Assembly: GCF_003072645.1 (NCBI RefSeq)
Contig: NZ_CP028897.1
Span: 2,679,658-2,743,657, forward strand
Source: Dongshaea marina
Lineage (GTDB): Bacteria; Pseudomonadota; Gammaproteobacteria; Enterobacterales; Aeromonadaceae
Direction: 5' to 3'
Length of the DNA stretch: 64,000 nucleotides
The stretch's first letter is position 1. The number at the start of each line of letters is the position of its first letter. Positions 31,830 to 41,362 of the stretch are shown in pieces. Made by a program: the position numbers and the translations under genes. The notes under the pieces are model-generated. The model had not been told where the DNA came from and ran no database searches. It saw only the letters and a list, made by a program, of their open reading frames with translations.

Positions 31830-32633
31830 ATGCATTGCATCAGAACAACAGGAGCGGTACTCCTCACACTGCTGGCATTTTCAGTCAGCAGTAAAGAGAA
31901 GATCACCAAGCTCAGCTCTGCTGTAGGCAACTTTCCCCCCTATGTTTTCTGCGACGATCAGCAGGTTCGAGGCATCGCGGTAGATTTGATCCAGGCGATC
32001 TTTGGTCAGCAGGGCGTCTCGGTTCAATTCAAGTGCTACCCCTGGGCCCGGGTCTATGGACTAACCCGGGAAGCTGTGTTTGATATCACCCTTCCCTATG
32101 TACGCAATGAACAAAGAGAATTTGATTTTCATTTTGTCGGTCCAATCATCCAAAACAGGGTTGTGCTGTTTCATCACAAGGATCGCAAATTCCCCGAGCT
32201 GATGTCGGACATCAGCCTGGAGAAGCTAAAAAAATATAAGATTGGCGCTAACCTTGGTTATCGCTACGGGAAGATGATGGATGATTTTGATGCCAGATAC
32301 GGCCTGCAATGGGCCAAAACCTCGAGCCAAAACTATCGAAAGCTGATCCTTGGAAGAACCGATCTCTATGTTAGCCCATACATTGTGGGTCACTATGAGA
32401 GAATGCAGTTGCCCGAGAATGAAGCAAAGGAGATCACCAGCCTGCCGGATCCGATCCAAACCACAGACTCCTTTATCATCATCAGCAAAAAGCATCCGCG
32501 TTACCCGGAGATCTCCCGGCTGTTTCTTGAGGGAATCACCAAGATCAAGATGACCGAGCTGATTGAAAAGCTCTCAGCCAAATACCAGCTCCCCACTCCC
32601 TCTGCTCCCGGTGACTCCTCTGGTTCGAAGTGA
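31830..32633 (+). CDS. Orphan periplasmic solute-binding protein (SBP_bac_3-like)
   Basis: A 267-residue protein with an N-terminal signal peptide (CIRTTGAVLLTLLAFSVSS) and a type II periplasmic binding fold (FPPYVFCDDQQVRGIAVDL, then YPWARVYGLTREAVFD and a C-terminal TTDSFIIISKKHP). Ligand identity is not visible. No ABC permease or ATPase gene is adjacent, so it could serve a distant transporter or act as a sensor ligand-binding protein. ATG at 31830 is used because GGGGA lies eight bases upstream; an ATG at 31821 has a poorer site. Confidence 0.8.
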   Translation: MHCIRTTGAVLLTLLAFSVSSKEKITKLSSAVGNFPPYVFCDDQQVRGIAVDLIQAIFGQQGVSVQFKCYPWARVYGLTREAVFDITLPYVRNEQREFDFHFVGPIIQNRVVLFHHKDRKFPELMSDISLEKLKKYKIGANLGYRYGKMMDDFDARYGLQWAKTSSQNYRKLILGRTDLYVSPYIVGHYERMQLPENEAKEITSLPDPIQTTDSFIIISKKHPRYPEISRLFLEGITKIKMTELIEKLSAKYQLPTPSAPGDSSGSK

Positions 32634-32717
32634 GTCCCTGCGAACCTGAGCTCATATTGTCTAATCTGCGATCACAAGATTACACTCAAAGGAAGCAATT
32701 GGTGGAAAGGAGTCTCC

Positions 32718-33644
32718 ATGCTTAAATTCCTGGTGGTTTTATTCGTATCCCTGTTGGCTGTTTGCCAGCACGCCTTTGCCTTCCCGGATATCAGTGGTGC
32801 TTATCAGGTAAAATTTCAGGGTCAATATATCCAGTTTCAGCGCACTCCAAATCAGCAGCCTATCTCGGGTGAAGCAAGACTCAAGGTCACTCAGAGAAAT
32901 CAGATGATCACCATGGAGTTTAGCTCGATCGCTAACCTTTCTCCCGCCACCCGATTTAAAGGGCAGCTTGGTGAGCAGCATTTTTCTGCCCTGTGGTGGT
33001 ATAGGAGCAATCCTGAAGAAACCAAGGTGGTCTGGGGACAAATTTCCGGGCAGAAATTGACAGGGCAGATGTTCTACCCCAAGATTTCCGGGAGACTGAC
33101 CCAACAGGCGGGTTGGCTCAAGGTAAGTTTTGTCGCCACCCGGCTTGCCAAGCCAACCATGACTCAGGTGAAGACTCAGACCGCGAGCCTCACCACCAAG
33201 GAAGATTGCCTTGAATTTAACCCAAAGGCACTGGCTGTTAAATCCAGCGGAAATCGCTGGCTGCTGACCAATGGGCACAGCCGGATGAAGTCTTTTGAAA
33301 ACCGCAGTGAAGCAAGCTATGCCCTTAAATTAATTCTTCAATATAACCTGACCCAGCACTGTTTTATCGGTCGTCCTGATCCCTCAATGGAATACTGGCT
33401 GACTCATGGTCAGTCCCCTAAAGGCATGATCACCAAAGAAGATTGCCTTGGATTCAATCCTGCTAAATTACAGCTCAGGCATGAAGGGGCACTGTGGCTA
33501 ATGACCGATGGTCGCAACAGAATGCGTCTCTTCCCCAATCGTAAAGAAGCCGCTGCAGCCTTGAGTATCATCCGAAAGTATGGATTCAACCAAAGCTGCT
33601 ACATCGGCCGACCCCACCCCTCGATGAGTTATTTCAGAAAATAA
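32718..33644 (+). CDS. Secreted protein with two tandem C-terminal modules of an unassigned family
   Basis: A 308-residue exported protein. Residues 1-22 are a clear signal peptide ending FAFA. An unassigned beta-rich N-terminal domain reaches about residue 150. Two tandem modules of about 65-75 residues follow. Each has the order TKEDCLxFNP, a WLLT or WLMT segment, an RM-xxF-xNRxEA helix, a second cysteine, and GRPxPSMxY. The paired cysteines in each unit could form a disulfide. I cannot name the family or function. The ATG has AAAGGAG upstream. It lies between an orphan binding protein and the histidine kinase gene. Confidence 0.75.
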   Translation: MLKFLVVLFVSLLAVCQHAFAFPDISGAYQVKFQGQYIQFQRTPNQQPISGEARLKVTQRNQMITMEFSSIANLSPATRFKGQLGEQHFSALWWYRSNPEETKVVWGQISGQKLTGQMFYPKISGRLTQQAGWLKVSFVATRLAKPTMTQVKTQTASLTTKEDCLEFNPKALAVKSSGNRWLLTNGHSRMKSFENRSEASYALKLILQYNLTQHCFIGRPDPSMEYWLTHGQSPKGMITKEDCLGFNPAKLQLRHEGALWLMTDGRNRMRLFPNRKEAAAALSIIRKYGFNQSCYIGRPHPSMSYFRK

Positions 33645-33904
33645 AGAGAGAGGGAGCCCCCTTGGCCAGCCTTGGTTGATGGAAGCTCAACCCAGCCTGT
33701 CAGTCTTCACCGGAAAGTACCTCGTTCTGTGTTGCGAGCAGTTCGGCCCATTCAACCCCGTCGTATAAATGGGCTTGAAGCAGATCTTCTATCACCCACC
33801 AGGCTCAGCCCCAAGCTGCAGGGGAAATTTTGACGTCCCCTGGATACTACTCAATAGTTAACCTTATAAGTCACTTTGACACGCTGTCATGGACATTCGC
33901 TCTC

Positions 33905-36493
33905 ATGGGACGGATAACCAATTCACTGCAAAATAAAATTGCCCTCTCCTTTATCACCATGGTGATCATTATGGTTATCGCAACCTCGATACTGGTTCAG
34001 GTTGATGTCACAAAAATGGTCTACCGCTATGGGTTACAACAGGCAAACAGCCTGGTTGATCTCCTGTATGAGAACCTTGAGAAGGAGTATGAAAGCGACC
34101 AGCTATTTCGTGACGCCGTGTATAAGGAGCGACGCAAGTTATTACGCGATCTCACCGATGTCGCGATCCAGATCGTTAACAGTAAATACCAGGAGGTCCG
34201 TGAGGGGAAGCTCAGTGAGCAGCAGGCAAAACTTGAAGCAAAAGAGATCATTCGCACCATGCGCTACAACGATGGGATCGGCTACCTGTGGATCAATGAT
34301 ACCACCCGTCCAGTCCCCCGCATGGTCATGCATCCAACTATCCCCTCCCTTGACGGCAAAATACTTGATAACCCCGAATACAATACCGCCGGGGATAACA
34401 AGGAGAACCTGTTTTCTCTGGGAGTAAACAAGGGGCTAAAATATGGCGAGGGGTATATCCGCTACCTGTGGCCCAAACCCACAAAATCTGGATTAACTGC
34501 AGATAAAGAGAAGCTTTCCTATGTCAGGCTATTTAAACCCTGGAGCTGGATTATTGGCTCAGGGGTCTATATAGACGATATAGAGGCAGATACCCACAAA
34601 AAGCTCCGGGAGCTCAAGGATAAATTCTTTCATAAAATATCCAGTCACAGAGTTGGTGCATCTGGATACGCGTTTATATTTAACAGCAATGGCGATATCC
34701 TTGCTCATCCAAACCTGGCAGGAACAAACCCATTTACCACTAAAAACCGCCATGCGGATGAAGTTCTTACCAAAGCGATGAAGTCAGTGAAAAATAAAGA
34801 CTCCGGGGTCATTGAGTATCTGTGGAATCGCCCTGATGACTTAGAACATTATATCTATCAGAAAACTCTCTTCGTTCGATACTTTAAGCCTTTTGACTGG
34901 TATCTTGGATTTTCTGTTTATACAAATGATCTCAAGTCTCCCGCCATAATTCTTCAAACAAAGTTATTATGGGGCTCGATTATATTTCTGATGCTGGCGG
35001 TATTAATTTCATGGTTAATCGCTAAGAATATATCTAGGCCTCTATCAAGGCTTGCCGAGACATCACGCAAAATTGAGAACGATGGCATCAAAGATGTTGA
35101 GGTCCCCTGCGTTGGAACCAATGAAACCATCACTCTTGGAAAATGTATGAAAAACATGCTCGAGTCTTTGCGCAAAGATCAGCTTGAGCTTGAATATCTG
35201 AATAAGCAATTACAAACCGAGCTCAGCGAGCGTCAGGAAGACGTTATTCTGGAGCGCGAGTTCTCATCAACAATCATCACCTCATCAAACCTGGTGATCT
35301 GTTGCCTTAAACCAGACTACAGGATTGCCAGGATCAATCCTGCCGGGATCAGCATCTCGGGTCGAACCGAAGAGGAGCTGTTGGATCAAAGCTGGTCAGC
35401 TATCTTCACTATGTCTGATGATAACCATTCTATCTTGAATGAACTTGAGAGTCGCTCGATTGAGGGGCGCGAAATTACCATGATCAATACAGGCGGGGAG
35501 CGACTCACACTGGATTGGACCTTTATCCCATTCTATAAACAGGACAAGCTAAAGTATATGATTGGCTTTGGTTATGATATTACCAATTTAAAGCAGATCG
35601 AGGCTGAGTTAAAGAGACTGAATGAAACCTTGGAAGATAAAGTTACTTCCCGCACCAGGGAGCTACAGGATAGCCATGACAAACTAAGCGAAGCCTATGA
35701 TAAATTAAAAGAGACTAAAAACGTCCTTATTGAATCGGAAAAGATGTCTACCCTGGGTGGAATGGTCGCCGGCATATCCCATGAAATAAATACCCCGATT
35801 GGGATCGGTGTTGCGGCATCGACTCACCTCAAGGAGCAGGGAAAAGAGTTCCATAAACATATTGAAGATAAAAAAATATCGATGACTTATCTGAAATCTT
35901 TCCTGGAGCAACTTGATGAGTCAACATCAATCATCGAAATGAACCTCCTTAAGGCATCAAACCTGATATCTAGCTTCAAACAGATCTCGGTGGATCAGAC
36001 ATCAGATGCGAACTACAGATTCAATATGAAAGAGCATCTGGAACAGGTACTGGTCTCCCTGGGACATAAACTGAAACAAACCGATTGTACGGTGAATATC
36101 GATTGTCAGGAGAGCCTCCAGCTGTTTGGTTGCCCCGGCAGCCTTTCTCAGATCTACTCCAACCTAATCATGAACTCAATCCATCATGGTTTTGAAAACC
36201 TGGAATACCCTGGCGTCATCGACATCCATATAAAAGAGCAGGATGAGGGAGTCATGATCGACTATTTTGACAATGGCCAGGGTATCCACCCCGATATTGC
36301 TCCCAAGATTTTTGAGCAGTTTGTCACCTCCAAGCGTGGCCAGGGTGGATCGGGTCTGGGGACCAATATCATCTATAACCTGGTGGTCGACAAGATGAAA
36401 GGAAAGATCCACTGCATCCAGGATGTAAAGCAGGGAGTCCACTTCAACATCTATCTACCCCGGGGAGAAGCGGCTGGCGAATCGTCCAACTGA
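33905..36493 (+). CDS. Membrane sensor histidine kinase with Cache, HAMP and PAS domains
   Basis: An 862-residue sensor kinase. A first membrane helix at about residues 12-32 is followed by a large periplasmic double-Cache region with DGIGYLWIND and GASGYAFIFNSNGDILAHP signatures. A second membrane helix lies near residue 353, then HAMP, PAS (~452-560), a coiled coil, an H-box (GISHEINTPIG) and a HATPase domain with N-box NLIMNSIHHGF and G-box DNGQGIHPD. No receiver domain or response regulator is adjacent, so the partner is unknown. ATG at 33905 is preferred over the upstream TTG at 33830 because it starts directly before the membrane segment. Confidence 0.88.
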   Translation: MGRITNSLQNKIALSFITMVIIMVIATSILVQVDVTKMVYRYGLQQANSLVDLLYENLEKEYESDQLFRDAVYKERRKLLRDLTDVAIQIVNSKYQEVREGKLSEQQAKLEAKEIIRTMRYNDGIGYLWINDTTRPVPRMVMHPTIPSLDGKILDNPEYNTAGDNKENLFSLGVNKGLKYGEGYIRYLWPKPTKSGLTADKEKLSYVRLFKPWSWIIGSGVYIDDIEADTHKKLRELKDKFFHKISSHRVGASGYAFIFNSNGDILAHPNLAGTNPFTTKNRHADEVLTKAMKSVKNKDSGVIEYLWNRPDDLEHYIYQKTLFVRYFKPFDWYLGFSVYTNDLKSPAIILQTKLLWGSIIFLMLAVLISWLIAKNISRPLSRLAETSRKIENDGIKDVEVPCVGTNETITLGKCMKNMLESLRKDQLELEYLNKQLQTELSERQEDVILEREFSSTIITSSNLVICCLKPDYRIARINPAGISISGRTEEELLDQSWSAIFTMSDDNHSILNELESRSIEGREITMINTGGERLTLDWTFIPFYKQDKLKYMIGFGYDITNLKQIEAELKRLNETLEDKVTSRTRELQDSHDKLSEAYDKLKETKNVLIESEKMSTLGGMVAGISHEINTPIGIGVAASTHLKEQGKEFHKHIEDKKISMTYLKSFLEQLDESTSIIEMNLLKASNLISSFKQISVDQTSDANYRFNMKEHLEQVLVSLGHKLKQTDCTVNIDCQESLQLFGCPGSLSQIYSNLIMNSIHHGFENLEYPGVIDIHIKEQDEGVMIDYFDNGQGIHPDIAPKIFEQFVTSKRGQGGSGLGTNIIYNLVVDKMKGKIHCIQDVKQGVHFNIYLPRGEAAGESSN

Positions 36494-36726
36494 GGTCTCA
36501 TATTCGCTACGATTATCCCATCACACAATCACTCCCGGAGTCGAATAAATCTGCTATTCGCTCAAAGTGCGCACAAACTCACACTCTACCGATGATTATA
36601 AATTGACCATGACGGCATAAGCGTGTTTAATGGGAAACCCATAGCGTTGCTATGGGTAAGTGAATCTACCGGCACACCCTGCCGGAGTCTAGCGAGGCTC
36701 CTGCACAACATAAAGTAGGAAAAGCA

Positions 36727-36864
36727 ATGTTGCCATCCGATCCGCTCTCAGAGCCCGTGACCAATATCTTTCACGAGCTGCTGATAACCCCCCACTTCTG
36801 GGGAGTCATTCTGGTCGTTGTTGCGATCGGAATCGTCCGCGACTCTCTGAAAAAGCGGGGATAA
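36727..36864 (+). CDS. Small membrane protein, 45 residues
   Basis: A short ORF below the usual length cut-off, with AGGA six bases upstream of the ATG. The product has an acidic N-terminus, one predicted membrane helix (FWGVILVVVAIGIV) and a basic C-terminal end (RDSLKKRG), i.e. a single-span topology. A good terminator follows at 36917-36946. No homology is recognised and the function is unknown. Confidence 0.5.
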   Translation: MLPSDPLSEPVTNIFHELLITPHFWGVILVVVAIGIVRDSLKKRG

Positions 36865-36916
36865 CAACCAGAGCCAGAAGCGCTCCAAGGGACGTTTCTA
36901 ACCTGCCCCGGATAAA

Positions 36917-36946
36917 AAGGCGATTCATTACGAATCGCCTTTTTTA
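36917..36946. terminator. Bidirectional terminator between the small ORF and the hemerythrin gene
   Basis: AAGGCGATTC (36917-36926) and GAATCGCCTT (36932-36941) form a 10-bp stem with loop ATTAC. A T-run follows on the + strand and an A-run precedes it, so it can serve both converging genes. Confidence 0.88.
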
Positions 36947-36963
36947 TTGCTCTTTTTAGGGCT

Positions 36964-37395
36964 CTATTCCTCATCAATATCCGTGTTGTGAATATACTCC
37001 ACATACAAACGATCTTTATCCGCAATATGTTGACCCCACCATGTCAAAAGATAGCGATTGAGTGTCTCGATTAACACGGACAGCGCCTCTTGATCATCAT
37101 CATGGATGTTGTTGAAATCCTTCCACCTCATTCTGAGCATGAACTCATAGTGATCATGTTCCGCAATATGCTCATTCATATCGGGATAGCGATTGATGAT
37201 GAAGAGCTTCTCTTCGGTTTGGAAGTGGTGATGGGCATACTCTATGAGTCTCGATAGCATCATGCCCACCTTTTGCTTTCTGGTGCTCGAAACATCCATC
37301 TGCCCTAGTTCATCAATCAACTCAAACAATCCCTGGTGCTGCTCATCAATAACTGGGATATTAAGCCTCATGAACTCATAAGAGTGGCCATCCAT
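36964..37395 (-). CDS. Bacteriohemerythrin
   Basis: A 143-residue hemerythrin-domain protein with a di-iron site that binds oxygen or other small ligands. Ligand motifs are visible as DEQHQGLFELI, HHHFQTEE, and HIAEHDHYEFM, with a C-terminal QHIADKD supplying the last His and Asp. Proteins of this kind are linked to oxygen or redox sensing and storage. It is a single-gene unit convergent with the small ORF at 36727. Confidence 0.88.
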   Translation of the reverse strand: MDGHSYEFMRLNIPVIDEQHQGLFELIDELGQMDVSSTRKQKVGMMLSRLIEYAHHHFQTEEKLFIINRYPDMNEHIAEHDHYEFMLRMRWKDFNNIHDDDQEALSVLIETLNRYLLTWWGQHIADKDRLYVEYIHNTDIDEE

Positions 37396-37592
37396 AGCAA
37401 TGCCCAGATCTATTTTGGAGAGGTCTTAGAAGTATAGCTGATTGTCTATTTCACATAATAAGGCCCATCTGAACGGCTCTACGGGCAGTTATCCAGCGCA
37501 AGTCCACCAATGCCTGAATATTTTTGGCGTTAATCTCAGTTACAGGTAAGTGGGTCCCATCAACCCCAGATGAAACAACAACGGGCACTCTT

Positions 37593-37715
37593 TTAAAGCT
37601 GAGAAAGGATCCCAATCAATAGCAAAGCCGCAATAAACCAGGGTCCCACAATCTTAAAGGTCATGAAATAGAGACGATCCCGATCATTGATATATTTATG
37701 TAGCTCATTGTCCAT
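37593..37715 (-). CDS. Small membrane protein, 40 residues
   Basis: A short ORF with GGAG eight bases upstream of its ATG. The sequence starts with a charged cytoplasmic part (MDNELHKYINDRDRLYF) and ends with one hydrophobic helix (WFIAALLLIGIL). No homologue is recognised; the clear ribosome site and topology make it credible. Confidence 0.5.
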   Translation of the reverse strand: MDNELHKYINDRDRLYFMTFKIVGPWFIAALLLIGILSQL

Positions 37716-37944
37716 CGCATGCTCTCCCTGATCGACTGGATTCGCGAGTATTATGAGCCTGGATCCACCCGTATGTTGCCAGCTCCATCACAATTTCGGC
37801 TCATAAAAACACAAAGTGGAATAAATATGATTTAGGTCAATTTAAAAAAATTTACCCACATAAGAGGCATCTCCACGCTTTGATCACAACAAACGCCCCA
37901 CTACCGATTATTATTCAACATGAGTTCTCCGAGTCCTTTTCCGG

Positions 37945-38163
37945 TTATGTCTCAGATCCGTTGCTCATACAAAGGTATACTGATTTCAAGGTCACCAACC
38001 TTCTGTCGCAGGGGTGAAGCTTCAAAGAAGCGAAACGAGAGGTAGGATACCGAACTGGAAGAGGGAATCAGGGATGATAGCCGGGGCAGCAGAGGTTCCA
38101 TGGACGGATACACACCCTGTTGGTGAGACATGAAATCAGACATCAACAACAGATGTGAAACAC
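37945..38163. repeat. Dispersed ~220-bp repeat, copy 1
   Basis: This segment recurs at 38591-38810 with about 90% identity and, in part, at 39699-39780. The common core runs from TTATGTCTCAG to GATGTGAAACAC and contains a GTATCAGGGATGATA imperfect palindrome. Short ORFs inside are not kept between copies, so it is probably non-coding. It resembles a MITE-like or intergenic repeat family. Confidence 0.85.
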
Positions 38164-38420
38164 TACCCTTTTTCCCATGTTCAAAGCTTTAAAGGTCTCC
38201 ACCAGCCTGGCATCCACCTGACTGTCAGCTGAAACTTATGGGGGGATCCCCCCCATGACCGCTTCTAAAAAGTACATTAAGCTTGATGGGACAACTCAAA
38301 TCAGCTTTATACGCCCACTACCGGCCAAGGCCCGCTTACTGATGAACTATTACTTTTACTCCATGAGGCCTTGTCCGCTATCGACTAACTAAACCACAAA
38401 AACACCCGGCAGGAGGAATA

Positions 38421-38525
38421 ATGAAGATCTCTATTCAGGCCCAGTTATTCGCCGTATCTTGCACCATGATTGCGTTTATCATCACAAGTGAATTAATCGT
38501 GCTGATCACCCATTCATTCGCTTGA
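38421..38525 (+). CDS. Small membrane protein, 34 residues
   Basis: A short ORF with an ideal AGGAGG four bases upstream of the ATG. The product has one hydrophobic helix (CTMIAFIITSELIVLI) and short polar ends. It lies between the two complete copies of the 220-bp repeat. Function unknown. Confidence 0.5.
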   Translation: MKISIQAQLFAVSCTMIAFIITSELIVLITHSFA

Positions 38526-38590
38526 TACCGCCCACTACATCTCATCACCACAGGGCCAGGCGATATGCCTCCCCTGAATAATTTCTGGTG

Positions 38591-38810
38591 TTATGTCTCA
38601 GATCCATTGCTCATAGAAAGGTGTACTGATTTCAAGATAACCAACCTTCTGTCGCAGGGGTGAAGCTTCAAAGAAGCGAAACGAGAGGTAGGATACCGAA
38701 CTGGAAGAGGGTATCAGGGATGATAGCCGGGGCAGCAGAGGGTCCATGGACGGAGACACACCCTGTTGTGTGATACATGAAATCAGACATCAACAACTGA
38801 TGTGAAACAC
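38591..38810. repeat. Dispersed ~220-bp repeat, copy 2
   Basis: Second copy of the repeat at 37945-38163, same orientation, offset 646-647 bp, with scattered substitutions and one indel. It ends about 75 bp upstream of the orphan binding-protein gene at 38886. Confidence 0.85.
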
Positions 38811-38885
38811 GACCATTTCTGGCCCCTTGGATAGCCTGCGAACAACTATACTGATCATTATTCCGTAGCATCATCAGGGCTATCC

Positions 38886-39661
38886 ATGAGCAGGCTTCAT
38901 CGATGGGGAATATTATCCATTGTGCTTATTATGTCCAAAGTGAGCGCCGTTGAACTGCACCTGGTGTTTGAAAACACAGAGCAGCCCCCCTACTACATGG
39001 GGAATTCGACCCATGTTGATCCCGATAAGCCAGGCGTTGCGGTGGAGATGATGAAACGCCTTGAGCACTTCATTCCTGAGCTTAAGGTGACCTTCTCTCG
39101 CTATCCCTGGAAGCGATGCCTGCGTTATGTCGGCTCGGGTCAGGCCGACGGGACCTTTAATGCCTCCTTTAAGGCCGATCGCCTGAAGCTCGGTGTCTAT
39201 CCCTTCAAGGATGGAAAGATCGATCCCACAAAACGCATCACCACTATCGCCTACTCCTTCTATGTCCAAAAAGGCTCCCGGTTCCTCTGGGATGGTAAAA
39301 CTGCAACCCACCTTAGCGGGCAGGTGGGAGCCCCGAGAGGCTATTCAATCATCAGCGATCTCAAGGCATTAGGCCTGGAGGTTGATGAGTCGAATGAAAC
39401 AAAGATCGCGATGAAGAAATTGATGGATAACCGGATCTCGGTGCTCGCAGCCCAGGATGTCACCGCAGATGCCCTGCTCGATCAATATCCGGAGCAGTAT
39501 CACGGTATTACCCTCCGATTAAGGTTAAACACTATTACCTGTTGCTTTCAAAACAATTTGTTGCACGCCACCCCGAGCTCTCGCAAAAAATATGGGACTC
39601 TATTGAGATAATCCGCTACCAGGACTTCCCCCTCATCGCCGCAAAATATCGTAAGCGATAA
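38886..39661 (+). CDS. Orphan periplasmic solute-binding protein (frameshifted in this sequence)
   Basis: Adding one C after 39515-39516 restores a 258-residue protein ending LIAAKYRKR; the uncorrected frame ends early in a non-homologous tail. The signal peptide is WGILSIVLIMSKVSAVE. The SBP_bac_3-like fold is seen in EQPPYYM, then YPWKRCLRYVGSGQADG and a C-terminal YYLLLSKQFVARHPEL. No transporter genes adjoin it. It resembles the protein at 31830 in family and orphan status, and lies next to the inositol block but on the opposite strand. Confidence 0.75.
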
Positions 39662-39698
39662 AAAGGGAAACCCTGCCCGGCTTCCCTGTTGAGGATTA

Positions 39699-39780
39699 TA
39701 AAGAAGCGGAACGAGAAGCAGGATGCTGAACTGGAGGCGGGTATCAGGGAAGATACCCGCTGCAGTAGAGCAACATGGAT
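39699..39780. repeat. Partial third copy of the dispersed repeat, with a perfect hairpin
   Basis: It matches the core of the repeats at 37945 and 38591 (AAGAAGCG ... GGATGC ... ACTGGA). Here the palindrome is perfect: GCGGGTATC (39737-39745) pairs with GATACCCGC (39752-39760). It lies between the stop of the binding-protein gene and the stop of iolA, and could act as a terminator for both. Confidence 0.7.
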
Positions 39781-39850
39781 GTGACTTGCGAGTCTGTGAT
39801 CAAAGTCAAAGCTGCTTTCATGAGATGAACCGGTTTATCCGGAAAACGCT

Positions 39851-41353
39851 CTAACCAAGGGTCGGCATACTAAACTCTGCTCCGGAGCGGATCCCTGTTG
39901 GCCAGCGGCTGGTGACCGTTTTCATCCGGGTGTAGAAGCGAACACCATCCGGACCATGTACATTCAGCGGGCCAAAGATCGAACGCTTCCAGCCACCAAA
40001 ACTATGAAACGCCATCGGCACCGGGATCGGCACATTGATCCCGACCATTCCGGCCTGAACCTCCTGCTCAAACTGACGGGCCGTATTACCATCACGGGTA
40101 AACAAGGCTGCCCCGTTACCAAACTCGTGCTCATTGATGAGTTGCACGGCGCTGGCATAATCCGGCACCCGCACCACCGCCAGCACAGGGCCGAAGATCT
40201 CTTCACGGTAGATGGTCATCTGCGGTCTGACCCGATCAAACAGGGTCGGACCAACAAAATACCCCAGCTCATGACCCCTAACCCGGTAATCACGCCCATC
40301 GACCAACAAATCAGCCCCTTCGGCCAGCCCCTGAGATATGTAGCCACAGATCTTATCTCTGTGCTCTGCCGAGATCACCGGCCCCATCTCGTTCTCTGTG
40401 CCTTCAACTAAACCGGGACCGACCCTTAGCTTTTCAACCATAGGTTTCAGGCGACTTATCAGTTGATCGGCCGTTTCATCCCCCACGGCAACCGCAACCG
40501 ACAACGCCATGCAGCGCTCTCCGGCCGCACCATAGGCGGCGCCCATCAGGGCATTGGCCGTCATATCCAGATCGGCATCCGGCATAATGATGGCGTGATT
40601 CTTAGCCCCTCCCAATGCCTGGACCCGCTTGCCATGGGCCGATGCCTTGGCATAGATGAGTTCGGCGACAGGCGTTGAGCCCACAAAGCTCACCGCCTGA
40701 ATTCGGGGATCGGTCAGCAAAACATCAACCGCTTCTTTATCGCCATTGATGACATTAAATACCCCGTCAGGCAGGCCCGCCTCCTGAAGAAGCTCAGCCA
40801 ACTTCAGGGCAAGAGATGGATCCTTTTCAGAGGGCTTAAGCACAAAACTGTTACCGCAAGCCAGTGCCACCGGGAACATCCACATCGGAACCATGGCCGG
40901 GAAGTTAAAGGGAGTGATCCCTGCAACCACCCCCAGGGGTTGCATCAGGGAGTGACTATCAACACCTCCGCCGACCTGGGCAGAAAACTCACCCTTGATA
41001 AGATGTGGTGCGCCACAGGCAAACTCCACCACCTCCAGCCCGCGGGTCAGTTCTCCCAGGGCATCGGAATAGATCTTGCCGTGCTCTGCAACAATTAAAC
41101 GAGCCAGCTCGGGAGCATGTTTCTCCAAGAGCTCCTTGAAACGAAACAGCACCCTGGCCCGCTTGAGCGGACTGGTGGCAGCCCACTGAGGAAAGGCTGT
41201 ATGGGCCACTGCGATCGCTTCGGCCATCTCCTGGGCACTGGAAAGGGCAACCTGAGCCGTCTGCTCACCGGTGGCCGGGTTATAGACAGCGGCAAATCGC
41301 TCACTGTTGCTGTGGCGGTGCTGGCCACCAATAAAGTTATCGATACGTTGCAT
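39851..41353 (-). CDS. iolA: IolA, CoA-acylating methylmalonate-semialdehyde dehydrogenase
   Basis: A 500-residue aldehyde dehydrogenase that converts malonate semialdehyde or methylmalonate semialdehyde to acetyl-CoA or propionyl-CoA. The nucleotide-binding FNFPAMVPMWMFP, the QALGGAKNHAIIMPDADLD segment and the catalytic cysteine in GERCMALS are typical of the family. It is the last gene of the leftward iolC-D-E-A set, 9 bp after iolE. Confidence 0.93.
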   Translation of the reverse strand: MQRIDNFIGGQHRHSNSERFAAVYNPATGEQTAQVALSSAQEMAEAIAVAHTAFPQWAATSPLKRARVLFRFKELLEKHAPELARLIVAEHGKIYSDALGELTRGLEVVEFACGAPHLIKGEFSAQVGGGVDSHSLMQPLGVVAGITPFNFPAMVPMWMFPVALACGNSFVLKPSEKDPSLALKLAELLQEAGLPDGVFNVINGDKEAVDVLLTDPRIQAVSFVGSTPVAELIYAKASAHGKRVQALGGAKNHAIIMPDADLDMTANALMGAAYGAAGERCMALSVAVAVGDETADQLISRLKPMVEKLRVGPGLVEGTENEMGPVISAEHRDKICGYISQGLAEGADLLVDGRDYRVRGHELGYFVGPTLFDRVRPQMTIYREEIFGPVLAVVRVPDYASAVQLINEHEFGNGAALFTRDGNTARQFEQEVQAGMVGINVPIPVPMAFHSFGGWKRSIFGPLNVHGPDGVRFYTRMKTVTSRWPTGIRSGAEFSMPTLG

Positions 41354-41362
41354 GGGGGCTCC

